This document shows positions 18,766 to 32,509 of a stretch of DNA of 64,000 bases, piece by piece. A program made the position numbers and the translations under genes. The DNA is from Parietaria judaica (taxonomy: Eukaryota > Streptophyta > Magnoliopsida > Rosales > Urticaceae). A model generated the notes under the pieces. It was not told the origin of the DNA. It saw only the letters and a list, made by a program, of their open reading frames with translations, and did no database searches. The stretch's first letter is position 1; every line of letters begins with the position of its first letter. The stretch is taken from contig OX940861.1 of the NCBI GenBank assembly GCA_954871525.1, forward strand, positions 36,531,201 to 36,595,200, given 5' to 3'.

Positions 18766-21700
18766 ATGGGGAAGAGAGGGAGGGCGTGCGTCGTCGTTTT
18801 GGGCGACATTGGTCGCAGCCCTCGGATGCAGTACCACGCGCTTTCCCTTGCACGTCAAGTATGGCAATTTTTTCTGTGATTTTGGACTTTACAGATATAT
18901 ACTTTTGTTCATCGTGTTGGTTTTTGTGTAATGATTTGAGGGCTTCTTCCAGGCAGGTTTGGAGGTTGACATTGTCGCGTATGGAGGTACCTGCTTGAAA
19001 ATCAACCTATGTACAAAATAGTCATTACATTAAATGAAACGTGAAATCAATTACGAGTATTACCTGGACCGTGTTCTTGATGGGATCTAATGGTGTACAT
19101 TGGCATTGATAAAAATATATCGAATAAAAAAGTGGTGGAAAATTTTATTTCAGCCCCCGATATAGGAAAAACCAAATGCGGATTTCTGCTATTCATGTTT
19201 CTTTTCAATCAGTCTTATATGCTTTCGGATCTTTTTTCTTCAGTATTTCTTCAACATTAGACACCTATAAATTGTGTGTCTGTGTGTTTTTCGTGCTTTG
19301 ATTGACTCTTTGTTGTCTCCATAGATACATGGTTATGGATTTGTAATTGAAGCAGGATCTTTATAATAGTGAACGTTCTTACAGGTTCTGATCCCCATTC
19401 CGCTGTACTGGAGCACAAGTCTATTCATATACACATAATGGTAGCGGGTATTGACTTTTTAACTTGGTGAAGTAAGCGCAAGACATTAGTCACGATTTTA
19501 AAGTCAACCTTTGACTTTGACATGCAGAAGCAGTGGCCTAATGTTCCACGCAGTCTACCCAAGATCCTCAGACCTTTTGTGCTTTTGCTTAAGGCGTTGA
19601 TCCAGTTCCTTGTGCTTCTATGGTTTCTTTGTTTAAAGATTGCCGCTCCTGATGTTTTTATTGTACAGGTCAGCTTTTATTTTTCGCTTCGAATTAGGTT
19701 ACTCTTAAAAAGGGTCCCTATAATACGTCTCCATTTTTTTATTTGCATATTTCCGAGATCTTCCATTTTGTTTACGTGACTCGTAGTATCACAACCTATA
19801 AACTTTATTGCACTTAGCACTTTTTTTTGGTTTGCCTTAGTTTTGTTTTGTTTTGTTTGTTTTCTTCCTTTTGGTGGATTAAAGTTTAGAAATGGCTAGA
19901 TTGGCAAATTTTTCTTACTTATCACTGTCTCTTTGTTTCTGAATTCATCAAATTCTCCACATCCGTTAAAACTCAGCAGTGCCTGCATCCATTGACATGC
20001 TTAAGTAGGTGTTTCACGTGCATGTATATATGGCCATAAGTGAGCATATAAACGTTACACATACGTATATGAACATAATCAAGAAATGGCCATAAGTAGG
20101 CATATCTACGTTACCCATACATATATGAACGTAATCAATAATTCAATATATCTGTCAAGTAATCAACCAAGTGTTGTTGCTTCTTTAAATTCCAACAATT
20201 TGATTAGTCGTTAATCAAGCTTTGTTACTATGCAGAACCCACCTTCTGTTCCAACTTTAGTAGCTGTAAAATTGGCCAGTTGGCTAAGAGGTTCTGAATT
20301 TATCGTCGATTGGCACAATTTTGGATACACTTTATTGGCATTGTCCCTTGGAAGAAGTAGTCGACTTGTGTCGTTATACCGTTGGTACATATCAGATCCC
20401 TCAATAAGTGGTTACAGAAACTATCTCTAGTTTTGTACTGTTTGTGACTCCGTGTTTAACACTAAGGTTTGAGACGTACTTTGGCAAGATGGCAAGTGGT
20501 TCTCTGTGTGTTACAAGGGCAATGCAACATGAATTGGCTCAAAATTGGTCTATCAAGTAAGGCGTTCATGTTTTCAACGCTTTAAATTTTTTCATGATCA
20601 AATAGCATTTATCAAACTTACTTTGCAATTAAATAGTGCCTCAGTGCTGTACGATCAACCACCTGAGTTTTTTCATCCCGCCACACTTGAGGAAAAGCAC
20701 GAGGTATGTAATGTGTTTCTTGTCTAGACTAAAATTAACTTGACTTGTTTACTAAAACAAAATAATTATATGTGTGTGTAGCTCTTTTACCGATTGGATA
20801 AAGATCTGAGCCAGCCTCAAGGCTTTCGGGATTGTGCCACCATAGGTAAATCTTGTAATTAATTCCTATTTGAGCCTTGTATTTATTTATAATTCTCGCA
20901 AGTGGTTTACGCATTGACATAGAGATTTGCATTTGTATATCAAAGTCAAACTGTACATAAGTCTACATAAAGAGAATACAACTTATTAAGAAAATTAATG
21001 ATAATATTTTTGTAGATCTAATATTTTGATAAGAACATTATAGAATAAATGGGAATATTCAAGAATATCTAAAAAGGGAAAACAAAGTATTAAACCAAAT
21101 CAAATACTAGCAAATCATGATAGGGTAAAATTTTAATCCTCTCGATTTGTCGACATATGCTTTTGTAGGAAAGGGACTTTCAAGGGAAGGTCAAAATGAT
21201 ACTCTATTTAGCTTTCTTGAAGGCCAAGGCATTGTATTAAAACCCAACAGGCCAGCACTCATCGTTAGCAGCACTAGTTGGTAAGCTATCATTTCATAAA
21301 TACTAAGCTCTAAATTTCACGCTTTATTTTATTTTTATCTTATAGTAAACTATATTATAATTATTTTTTGCTTTGGCCTTTGTTATGTATGCAATTCGTG
21401 GCATCATGTTCATCGTTCTTCATGGACCTGATGGGTCAAATTTAAATACCCGTCTAAAAAAAATATTGCGAGGAAATATAGAGGATTACGTTTTTTTTAT
21501 TTTATTATTGCTTATTGAGAATGGAATACGATAAAAAAAATTATAAATTAGGAAATATTGAAATTACAGATGATTAAATCTAAACAATAGAACCTGGAAA
21601 TAAATTTAAACAAATTCCTATAAATTGTTTGTAATATTCAATCCTAGCGTCAACAGAAGTCGATAGATCCATTACTGAAGTTGGTGAAGTTTCTAATAAA

Positions 21701-23765
21701 GGGTTTGACTTTCACAGGACACCAGATGAAGATTTTGGAATTCTATTGGAAGCAGCTGTGATGTATGACAGGCGTGTTTCTGCGATTCTAGGCGAAGATG
21801 ATTCTGTAGAGGAAGAGCGTCTCTGGAACGAAATTTCAAGTGGGAAGCAGTATTTATATCCTAGGCTGTTATTTGTCATAACAGGTAATATTTCTGTAGA
21901 AGAATCCTCAATCCTATAAATAGAAAATAATTTATTTTATCAGATATAATAGGATTTATTAGTTTGATATAATTCTAGAGTTTATTGAATATTCTTTTTA
22001 AGTCGATAAATTTCAGAACATTATCGCTAATGTTAGATATTGACTCGCTAATGTTAGTTTTGAAATATGCGATTTAAAGAATGAGTCAATTACTGCATCA
22101 GTGTTTTACTTGTATAGCTTTTATTTGTGTATAAATATCCCGTTGTAAATACCAATTGTAGAATAAATGAAAATAAGAAAATTCCTTCTAAAAAATCAGC
22201 AGTTAGAAATTTCACTAAGCTATAACAGAATAGTGTAATAAACAAGTAAAATTATTCAATTCCTTTTTTTTTTTTCAGGTTCTCAAATATTATATCCATT
22301 TTTTGTGTATTATTATGTAGACAACCACTGAGGATTAACGAGTGACTTACTTGTAGGTAAAGGACCAGATAAGCAAAAGTATGAAGAAAAGATAAAGAGG
22401 CTACGCCTTAAACGAGTTGCGTTTCGTACAATGTGGCTATCGGCTGAGGACTATCCTCTCCTCCTTGGTAGGTTTTTATTCACTATGTATACCCTAATTG
22501 ATTGTCTTATTTATCATAAGAATTGTTGGTTTTAGATTTTTTTTTAATTGGAATAAATTGGCGTATTAACAGGATCGGCAGATCTCGGTTTGTGCCTGCA
22601 TACTTCTTCATCGGGACTAGACCTTCCCATGAAGGTAAATTTAAAGTTATTTGTGTGAACTGATGGGGAAGGCATATTTTTTCTTTATTCGTAATTAAAT
22701 CCGAAACTTACTGTCTGAATCATATATTAAATTTAATCCGGAACTAATCCCTACTGTTGAGGGATTTGCATGAACCGTGATCTAAAGCTACTCTAACTTC
22801 TCCCGGAGTAACACAAATCGGAATAAATAAATTTAATTAGTGCGGCTGAAAATTAAACTAACTATTATATATTAGGTATTGCATGAGAAGAAAATTCCAT
22901 GCGTATATAGATGTAACTTGCCATTTAAGAAGCCTTATTCTTTCAGCTTTTGTTGTAAGGTTGTGGACATGTTCGGTTGTGGACTGCCGGTTTGTGCCGT
23001 TTCCTACTCATGGTAACCCTCGTTTTTCTTTGAACTTTTTCCATAATTTAATTCTACTAATGTAATTTTAATTTTTATTCTGGTTTTTAGTATCAAGGAG
23101 CTAGTTAAAGTGGATAAAAACGGTCTTCTTTTTGCATCGTCATCAGAGCTAGCTGATCAACTTTTGGTAAGTTATTCTTATTTGTTGATAGATCTACCAT
23201 GTGTCGAAAAATGAAAAATAATGTATCGTGCGCATACATATTTGTGTTTCACATTCAGCACCACATATTTTCATTAAGTGTGAAATCTGGACTTGTACCG
23301 GGATTTTGATGATTTTTCCTCTTGGTCCTGGTACTGGTTTATGTAAAAACTAGTTTACCCAGTAATCGGGACCGGCGGTAATTGCCAGCTTCAAACCGGG
23401 AAATACTGATTTAATATGGGATTTTACTTGTTTATATATAAATAAAATATTAGTAAAATTATGTTTGAAAACAAAAATCGGAACCGGGAAGTCCCTAATC
23501 CCTTTGTATTAGTGTGAAGTTAATCCGTTTTGCTTGTGCTCTCTTTTCATTTATAATGCTTGCGTATTCGATATATACTCTCTCATACACATGTGTGTAT
23601 ATACAGCATCTCTTCAAGGGGTTTCCGGATTCGAGCAATGCACTAAACTTGCTTAGAGATGGTGCCATGGAAACACAATCCTCGGCGAGGTGGGACGTAG
23701 AGTGGGAAGAAAACGCCAAGCCGTTAATACTAGAGGTAATTCTGCTGGGAAATTTGAGATCCTAA
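18766..23765 (+). CDS. ALG1: ALG1-type chitobiosyldiphosphodolichol beta-mannosyltransferase (GT33)
   Basis: Transfers mannose from GDP-Man to GlcNAc2-PP-dolichol on the cytosolic face of the ER, the first mannosylation of the N-glycan precursor; the Arabidopsis homologue is TURAN. Coding exons: 18766-18858, 18953-18986, 19385-19440, 19528-19668, 20236-20384, 20467-20556, 20637-20703, 20782-20845, 21169-21280, 21718-21884, 22357-22467, 22573-22634, 22960-23012, 23091-23166, 23607-23765. Phases join without a break and sum to 1434 nt, 477 aa, normal for the family. Visible motifs: [19 protein letters not shown] at the N-terminus, a hydrophobic segment around residues 76-97 (probable membrane association), [18 protein letters not shown], and the donor-binding [13 protein letters not shown] with [11 protein letters not shown] near residues 370-395. 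It looks functional. Its introns contain only small repeats, unlike those of MAD1. Confidence 0.93.
20029..20152. repeat. Tandem 60-bp duplication in ALG1 intron 4
   Basis: The phrase ATGGCCATAAGT(G)AGCATAT...ACGTTAC(A/C)CATAC occurs twice in a row (about 20029-20090 and 20091-20152). Confidence 0.8.
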
Positions 23766-24716
23766 AGCTAAAACGGCATGAGATTTGCCGGTCTTTTTCT
23801 TCCCTTTTTTCTCGGTATAATTCAAAACTCACATTAGTAGTTTTGTGTGACTAATTTGCAGGTCATATCGCGCAACACTTCTAGTTTAATATGACCGGTT
23901 AAACAGACGATGTATTTTACGAGATAGGGGTGGGTTTTTTTTGTTTTTTTTTTTTGGGATGGAAACAGAGAACTAAGAAAGGTGGAGGGATCAAAAAGAA
24001 AATTGTATGTTGATGTTATTTATGGACTTATGGGATTAAAAATATAATTCTCCCATTGGTAGGTAAGAGATCGAGATGTTTAAGGCAGCAACAGCTATTT
24101 TGTTGTAAAAAAGTAACTTATTTATGTCGTTTTTACTCTTTTTTTGTCGTTTTGTTTAGGCAATGTTGGGTTATTTGTCGCTTAGTTTAGAATGTTAAAA
24201 TTAATTCAAATGCCCTCGTTTACAAATGCCTTTCAGAATTTTATCTTTTATTTTTACCTAATATTTTTTAATCTTTATTTTGAATTACACTTACTCAACC
24301 CTCTTATACAGTATGGTCCTTGAATGTGTTTCCAAACGTAGCTTTTGAAACTACCCCTCAAAATGCCACTTGAGTACGTAAGTGCAACTTGCTCCCTAAG
24401 TTTTTTTTGCATGAGGCTATTAAGAGAAAGAAGAAAACAATCAATGTGCAATTAAATAAAAGTCTGAGGAGGAAAGTGCTCCATTTTAAAATTTCAGACC
24501 AACTTTGCACGTCTGCACATAATTTGAGGACTTCAGCCGCTAAATACTCTTCCAACACATTCGAGTGTAGTGTTCGGGCAGAACAATAATCCCCACCCGA
24601 GTCGCTTCTCCGACCCGACCCGACCCGACCCGACCCGGAGAGCGGGCTCATCCAGTACCCGCCTCGGCTCAGTTTTCAAATTAATCAGACGCAGAGCTGT
24701 ATCGGAGAGGAAGAAG
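23766..24716 (+). promoter_or_regulatory. ALG1 3' UTR and MAD1 promoter/5' UTR
   Basis: Intergenic DNA of about 950 bp between the two tandem genes. ALG1 3' sequence runs to roughly 24000. A pentanucleotide array GACCC x5 lies at about 24612-24638, just upstream of the MAD1 start. No separate gene is supported; open frames here on the minus strand are shadows of the GC-rich first MAD1 exon. Confidence 0.5.
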
Positions 24717-27700
24717 ATGATCGTGAGAACTCCGGTGCCGAAGAGGCCTCGGCCGTCGTTCGCCGACGCCGGAGCTCCGACCAGTCCGGAGGCGGAGCGA
24801 CCGCTCGTCATCTACGAGGACCCTCCCTCCGCCGGCGCCACCCCCGCCCAGCTCGAATCTTCCTCCTCCGACCACATGCTCTGCACCTATCAGTGTCGCC
24901 AAATGGTCTCTCTCTCTATCTCTCTCTAAAGCTCAATTGCGTTGTTTGATTCATGATTTTGAGCTTGTTTTGGTTTTGTATGTTCTAGGTCAAGTCGGAT
25001 TTTCTGGACGCTTTGAGCAGCGCGGAGAGGGAGAGTCGCGATTACCGGGCCAAGTTTGAGGCGTTGAATGAGAAATTCAGCAAAGTTGGTTCGTTTTCGC
25101 AACCAATGGTTACTAGAAATGGCCCTATTGGTTTTCTGTTTCTGCAATTTGAGTGTAAAATCGCGCTTGGTGTCGATTTCGTAGTTTGCAATAACTCGTT
25201 TTGGTTTGAAAGAATGTCTTTTTAGTTCTTATGTGCATGGTTTTCAAAATCGTTTGGGGCGTAGCCTCGAGGTGCGTGCATCAGATGCACAACGCCCCGA
25301 GGCTTTCAAGACCTTGGTTATATGATTAAGCATTTTTTTTTGGTAGCGTGTGCATTGTCTAATTTGAGTACAACTTTTGCAGAAGCTGAGAGGCAAAACT
25401 ATTTGGATAAGTTCCTATGCTCGGAACAAGAACTTGCAGCTGCACGAGGGCGAGAACAAGCGCTTCAAGAACAGCTTTTGAAGGAGGTTCAGGATTCTCA
25501 AGAACGTTTCAAAAAGCAGTTAATGTCATATAATGAACTTGAGGTAGTTGAAACTTTATCTCGTGTTTCATTGAGCATAATTTGTTCTCTGTGTTTATCT
25601 CATCAAAGTCATTTTTAATTATTGATCCATATAGGTAAAGTTTAAAGGTGAGTTGACCCTTCGCACGAAAGCTGAGTCCTCGGCTGCTTCGGCTGAAGAG
25701 GAAGTCGGTGTTCTGAATGGAAAACTTACCCAGCTTTCTAAAAGCATGGAAAGGGAGAAACAATCTCTTAGTAGCGAGCTTGAACAGCTGAAAAGAGACT
25801 CGGAATTTTCACTTTCTAGAATGAACACTGATGTGAGTTTTTCAACATAGTTTAGCTGTTCTCAAATGCATATATGATGTATAACTATTGATATTTCTAT
25901 GCAGCTTGAGCGAATGGAGTTTAAAGCTAGCAATGCTGAGGAAGAATCGGCACAGCTTAAAGAGCAGTTGGAAGATTCACAGAGGCAATTGAAGGAGGTT
26001 TATTGCTCACATTTATGATTTTATATTATATGCATCTTGTTCCTAAAAAAATTGTTCTAGTTCCGGTTCTGAATGCAGCCGAGATCTGAATTAATCAAAG
26101 CATCTCTTTTTCCCCACAGTGTTTGAACCTGAAGAGTGAACTAGAGAAGAAAATATCGAGTTTCACTTTTCCAGAAGCTTCTCATTCAGAGACAGATGTC
26201 CTGCTAAAACATATGCAAGAAGAGCTCAAAAACTATGTAAGCTTGTTATGTTTCTAATACCATACCCACCCGTGACTAACAATTGGCATTTCTGAGGTAG
26301 TTACTGTTGTATTTACATGTTCAAATAGTATTTTGAGATATTATAATTGGTGCATTATCCAAGATAACCCTAAACCAACAGATTTTTCTGGTCAGTATCT
26401 GCCATTAAATGAAGAATTTTTGAACTCCTTGGGGCTTAGAAGTTAGTTTAATGACATGGAGAAGAATGCTAAGCTCATGACTTCACTATCGGCTATATAT
26501 ATATATATCCAATTGTATGATCCAAAAAATAATCATTTAAGATTGGCTGTTTTTTTTTTTTTTTAAAACCAAATGTGTACGGAAGGCATTTATTACAATT
26601 TCTCATTTCCAATTATTCCCTGGAATTGAGTTTATTGGGATACCGTGATGTAAAACTATGACACAAAATAGTGTACTCTTTTCTTTTTCCTGGGGAATTT
26701 ATATTTTGTTCCTGAAATGATTATTTTTGCTGCTCCATCCATGCTAGTCAAGTAGAAATGAGAGACTGCATTGTAGTCAGTTTTTCTTTTTCAAACATAT
26801 TACTTTCAAGAGGATATATACCGATTTTTTATTAATTGTTTTGTTGGTCGTAATGTATGATCATCTGTTTTTTCTTTCTTAATTTAAGACTTTGTTGAGT
26901 ATTTGTTGTTCTTGTAGTCTAATATGTCTGTTTGCATGATCATTAGGAGGCTGAAGTGAGAGAAGCTAGGAAGCTAAGATCATCTCATGAAAACGTCGAG
27001 TTATTGAAAGAAAAGGTTTTGGAAGAAAAAAGTCGAAGGGAGAGGGCAGAGATGGAATTATCTAAATTACAAGAGATTCAGCTAAATATGAGGAAGGTTG
27101 AAGATGAATTGTCATATTGGAAGTTATTGATCAATGAAATCCCTGGAGTGTCACGTTCTGAGGACATACCGGTGAAATTTGCTGCTTTACAGAGGTATGT
27201 GTTGCTCTATAATACCATACCTACCTTTTTACGTTGCATATTTCATTTATTAGTCTTTTGTAGAGAAATTTTGTCATCAGCTTCTAGTTTAAAATTATAA
27301 ATATATTGAGAGATCTTCTTCTTCGCTCAATCTCGTTGCTACACTCCCTCGTCAAGATATTGATTATTACAAGTGAATGTAATTTAGATGGCGAAAGGTA
27401 AATTAGATGGTGATAAGTAGATTTATCTTATGTATATTAAATATTTTCTTTGGTTCAGAGAGGTTATTGAAAACACAATGAAAGTTGGTGAGGTTAACAC
27501 TCGCTTGAAGCAATTGGAAGTGACTTTGGATTGTGCTCAAATGGATAAGAGAAAAATTGAAGCCGAGTTGACTTTGGCCAAAGAAAAGGCAGAGGTATCA
27601 AAATCAGAGGTCAAGCAAATACAGATGATGGTAAAATCTTCATGTCCGCATCACTCATCTATGAAACCAAAAAAAAATGAAAATTGTCATCAATGGACTT

Positions 27701-28227
27701 AAAATTGATTTTCTCTAAAGTTATTCAGATAGTTAACAGTGTTAAGTTCGACTTGCCGAATTTGCCGATTATCGTCGGATTTATCGTTTGCTTGTCGATT
27801 AATCGACGGAAAACTAATAAACACTGTAGATTATCGTTACCAACACTTATCGAGGATTATCGACACTTACCGAGGATTATCGATGAAAAATCACTAAAAT
27901 ATTTTTAAGAATATATTTACTAAGTTTATAATGTTGATAAAACATTAAAATGCCAAAAATAAAATCATTTTATACTCAAACATAGGTAAATAAAATATAG
28001 TCTGATCACTCTCACATATGTAAATACTCGAATAAAATCATCGAAAAGTGCAAAATTTCTTGAAAAGTACCATATTTTCGTTATTTTTCAAGATGTTTGC
28101 CGATTTTCGACAAAAATCATGGAAAAGTACTGGCATGCCGATAACTACCGGCAAGACGGATAATCGAAGATTATTGAAGATAATCGTGGAAAAGTCGAAC
28201 CTTCTTAACACCAATGATATGACTTAA

Positions 28228-28274
<47 letters not shown>

Positions 28275-31200
28275 TAATAGAAATGTCTCTTGATCCTTTC
28301 CTATTAATCCTTGTATACTAATTTAATTTGGATTTTCAATTGAGTTTGTTTAGGGCATGAAAAATGGTCTAAACGGGCAAAGTTTTTGGAATTGGTTTGT
28401 AAGTGAAGGTTTAAAATGAGATGTCTATTAAATTTATGGAAATAAAATTGAAAATTGCCATCATTTGTAGAAACCCTCTCTTTCTCCTTTCTTTTTGTGT
28501 TTGTACATTTTCTCCTGATCGAATTTGGAATAACTTGGAATTCAAAATCTTCAGTGTTGCATTGATTTATTAATTTCTTTAGTTCTTTAATAGAAGTTTA
28601 TGGAAATTTGCAGCTTTCAATGGTCTCTGCGGAAAGAGATGACCTGAAAAATGCTGTAAACGAGTTGAGGAAATCTAAGACCAGTGAATCAGGACAGGAA
28701 GCAAATGGAATTGGAGCGCTTGTACAGGTATTTTCTTTACCTATACTATATATATGATTATATGTATCATCTGTCTCTCGTACTATGCAATTGATGTATT
28801 TATTCTTTTTCTTGTAATTTATTTTTCGCTGCAGGAGCTTGAACTATCTCTTGCAAAAAAAGAGGGCTACATTAAAGAGTTGGAGACAAGTATAAATGAG
28901 CAAAAAGAAGCCACACATCGTCAATACGAAGAAGTGAAATTGCTTAATGAGCAGCTAAATAATGAAGCTAGACGAGTAAAATCACTAGAGAGGGAGAACG
29001 ATAGGCTGGGCTCGGAAATCTCTTTGTTGGAGTCTAAGGTACGTGTGATTTTTGGAGATTGTGCTGGATCCCAGAATTCCAAACTTCACAAATAAATTGC
29101 AGAAACTCGCAAAAACTAATAAAAGAGAAGATGGAGAACGGTAATTCACCGAGGCAATGAATTACTGGTGATTTTATTGAATGAACGAGAAACAATATCG
29201 CGAATCCTTGGAGAGCTTGGCAGTCACTCTCCGTGGAGCTCTCTGGAATTCGACCAAACAAAGCACAAAAGAAAACCTAACCTACTCGACTAGGTCTAAT
29301 AGAAGTGACAACACGTCAATTATTATCTTTCCAAACTAATCAATTAAAATGCAGAAACTAAACCAACGACAGAAAATAAATAAAAGCCCTAAACTAATAA
29401 AATCCCTAAACACAGCAGTTTGCTGCCAAACTAAACAAACGACAGGTCCATCAGATTGATTATACAGTTTCGGTTTGATCTTCTCAGCGAAATAACAAAT
29501 GTTTAGATAGTGGGAGATTAACAGATAAACTCCTACAATTATGTAGATTCAATAACTAATTTCATTAGGTTTTGCAACTAACAATTGACCGATATTTTAC
29601 TAAGTTCGTTTATTTTTTCTTCTTTTACTCTTGAAGCTGGGTCATGGTGATTTTTCTGCTGCAAATACAAAAGTCTTGCGCATGGTGAATACACTAACGG
29701 TTGATAATGAGGCAAAACAAACCATAGAGGCATTGAGAACTGAGCTACAGAAGACAAAAGAGAAGTTAGAAGCCGTTGAAGAATTAAAAAGTCAATCGGG
29801 TTAGTGATGTGCTTGACTGAGAAGTCTTATCTTTTCCGTTTCTTGTTTTTGCTTCTTTTCCACTCTTGTTGTTCAACAAAAGAATGGTTTACATAATTTT
29901 GGAAAAAGGGGAACATATACTTTGTGTGAAATGAAAATCGGCTGTTTTAAACTGTATTCTTATCATCGCGAATTATCAATTAGCTAGTTGATTTTTGAGA
30001 AAATGGTCTAATTGCTTGTGTCAGTTTATTACTCACTGACTTTAATGAACTTCACTTTATTAAATATGTTAATCTCTACAGGTGATTCTGGGAAATTGGT
30101 GGATTCATACATTTCTGGAAAGATAGTCCAATTAAAAGAACAAATTGCGACTCTAGAAAAACGTGAAGAAAGGTTTTCTTCTGGAAATGGAATAACGGTT
30201 ATTGCATTTTTGGTTATGAACACATTTCGGACCGGCTGAGACATTTGAATTTCCGGTTAAACAGGTACAAGATTGTCTTTGCTGACAGAATTTCAGTGTT
30301 CAGGAGAGCATGTTGTGAACTTTTTGGTTACAAGGTAATATATTTGTAATATTTCGTTCATACACATACAGACAAGTTAATTTCAGTCACCATTAATATG
30401 GTTCTAATTAATTTTATGATCTAATATGTGATTGGTCAGATTGTAATGGATGAGCAACAGCGTCCCAATGGAATTCCTGTAACACGATTTACGCTTCTAT
30501 CCATTTATGCTCAAAATGATGATGAGAAGCTTGAATTTGAGTATGAATCGGGTAATACAAATATCATGGTAAGGCTCTCGAAGTTCCAATATCTTTTGTT
30601 TCACTATATACAATGTGTATAGATTGGACGTGTTATGTTGGTGGGTCAGTAAATATTAAATTATTGACGATAATGCCCTTAGTGCAGTTTGCCCCTTGAA
30701 CTTTCAAAAACTAGCCCATTGCTTCTCACTCTTAAAAAATACGAAATGTTAACTTGTACTCATCACATGGTTTACTCAAAGATTTTTGTTAATTAGTGAC
30801 TAGCGAGATCAATATATTAGATTATAAAACTTTGTGAACCAATCAGTGAATTTATTTATTTAAAGCCGGTTTATAATGAAAGTCCCGTAATTATTGGAGA
30901 AAAATGATAAAATTAACGAAAAATACCCTTAAATAAGTACTTTGGTCAGTACAAGTTAAAACATTTTGTAAAAAAAAAAAAAAAATCCGCGTAAAAGATG
31001 TTGCTCTTTTGAAGTATAGGTGTAATGCCGTAAAAAACTAGAGTTCATGGGGGGAAATTTAAATAGTTAGTTTGAAATGATATTGTGACAAGTTATTTAA
31101 CTATTATTGTCGTTTTAAAGTTATAGACTTATAGTTATTGGTAGATTGAGTAAATATTACTGTATGTGACAAGTTATGTGACTATTTTTGTCTTATATAT

Positions 31201-32509
31201 ATTAGTAATAATAGATTGGACTTTTTTTTGGTGTGATCAGTAAATATTACTATTTAAATAGACTTTGAAATGATATTGTGACAAGTTAATTAACTATTAT
31301 TGTCGTATCCAACAGGTTAACAGTTATACCTCTCAGCCTGACATATCTCGCCAGGTACCTATTATTCCACTCTATATGATTTTTTCATATATATATATAT
31401 ATATTTATATGATATATGATGATAGAAACATTACTTTCCTCTAATCGGCTTCAAAGTTTTTATTTTATTTTAATTAACGGAAGGGTTAATGACGGCAAAA
31501 ATATTCAAAGTTTGGTCAAAGAACCCCTCGTGTACTCAAAGTTTAAAAGTGGTGACAAAAATACCCAAAGCCGCATTTGGGGAGTTGACCACTCCATTCT
31601 CGTAACGTCGTTAACTTACCCGTTAACTCTGGCCACGTGGACAAACGTGGGTTGCTGACATAACAATTTTTGCGTCGTGGACGAGCCCACATCAGTCTCG
31701 TTTACGACAAAACAACAAATTAAACCCCTAATTAATACTATTTAATACAACTAATTGAACCCCTAATAATTATATTTAACAAAACAAATTTGTCTATGTG
31801 GCCAGAGTTAATTGGTAAGTTAACGGCGTTACGAGAATGGAGTTGTCAACTCTCCAAATGCGACTTTGGATATTTTTGCCACCACTTATAAACATTAGGT
31901 ACACGAGGAATTCTTTAACCAAACTTTAGGTATTTTTACCGTCATTAAGCCTTAATGGAATCACCCCTATCCCAAATTTATATCAGAGAATAATATTGTT
32001 GTAACAGTAATGACAGTTGAAACTTACAAACATAAAAAAAATCTGGGATTAGGTAGATTATTTTTATTTATTTATTTATTTAAATAAAATTTTATTGGTA
32101 GAAGAAAATTAGATTGCAAAGAGAGAGGATGGTTTAAGCTCAGCGTCCCACTAGGTAGGATATTTATGTTAACGTAGGGATGTGCAAACCATATGATTTA
32201 GGTAATGTTTAGCTAGAAATCGGATATTTATTAATCTTTTTATAAAAATCCTTATGAAATTTTGAAATGTAATTTACTAGTGAAGTTGATAATCTTTAGT
32301 TCCTATATAAATACTTCCCTCAAAAAAAAAAAAAAAAAAAGTTCATATATAAATACGGCTAATGAGACGAATTCGATTGAATGAGATGAGATCATAAGTT
32401 GACGAGTCTTGTCTCGCAGGCTGATATATTCATTAAAAGGATGAATTCGATTCCGGCTTTCACCGCCAACTTGACAATCGAGTCTTTCAACAAGAGAACA
32501 TTGTCCTAG
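24717..32509 (+). CDS. MAD1: Mitotic spindle assembly checkpoint protein MAD1
   Basis: MAD1 is the coiled-coil scaffold that recruits and converts MAD2 at unattached kinetochores and sits at the nuclear pore in interphase. Coding exons: 24717-24905, 24989-25088, 25383-25543, 25635-25832, 25905-25997, 26120-26236, 26947-27194, 27459-27630, 28614-28727, 28835-29038, 29637-29799, 30082-30172, 30265-30334, 30440-30568, 31316-31354, 32420-32509. Phases join cleanly; 2178 nt, 725 aa, matching plant MAD1 length. The N-terminus has the plant signature MIVRTPVPKRPR, then LCTYQCRQMVKSDF. Residues about 70-585 are almost continuous coiled coil. The C-terminal kinetochore domain (about 587-725) has RISVFRRACCELFGYK, PNGIPVTRFTL and ends FNKRTLS. 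Three introns carry transposon copies (see separate entries), making the gene nearly 8 kb. It looks intact. Confidence 0.95.
27736..28212. repeat. hAT-like MITE in MAD1 intron 8
   Basis: Ends pair as AAGTTCGACTTGCCG and, in reverse, AAGGTTCGACTTTTCC. The interior is full of ATTATCG/CGATAAT words. It shares long blocks with 44479-44929 (CACTTATCGAGGATTATCGA, CTACCGGCAAGACGGATAAT). No clean TSD can be read at this copy. Confidence 0.65.
28229..28271. repeat. (TA)n microsatellite
   Basis: About 20 TA units in MAD1 intron 8. Similar runs are at 4085-4138, 57036-57064 and 62757-62793. Confidence 0.9.
29062..29453 (-). mobile_element. Solo LTR in MAD1 intron 10
   Basis: A 392-bp LTR with ends (minus strand) TGATGGACC and GGGATCCAGCA and a 5-bp duplication GATTG (29057-29061 and 29454-29458). 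Its termini resemble those of the gag-only element's LTR at 2286 (TGATGGA...GGGATCCATCA), so the two may belong to related Gypsy families. No internal domain remains. Confidence 0.85.
31483..31951. mobile_element. Mutator-type MITE in MAD1 intron 15
   Basis: A 469-bp element made mostly of two inverted arms of about 165 bp. The termini are GGGTTAATGACGG and, in reverse, GGCTTAATGACGG. Flanking 9-bp duplications are TTAACGGAA (31474-31482) and TTAATGGAA (31952-31960), one mismatch. The arms share GTGTAC/TACACGAGG, ACTCCATTCTCGTAACG and GTTAAC blocks. It is non-coding. Confidence 0.85.
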
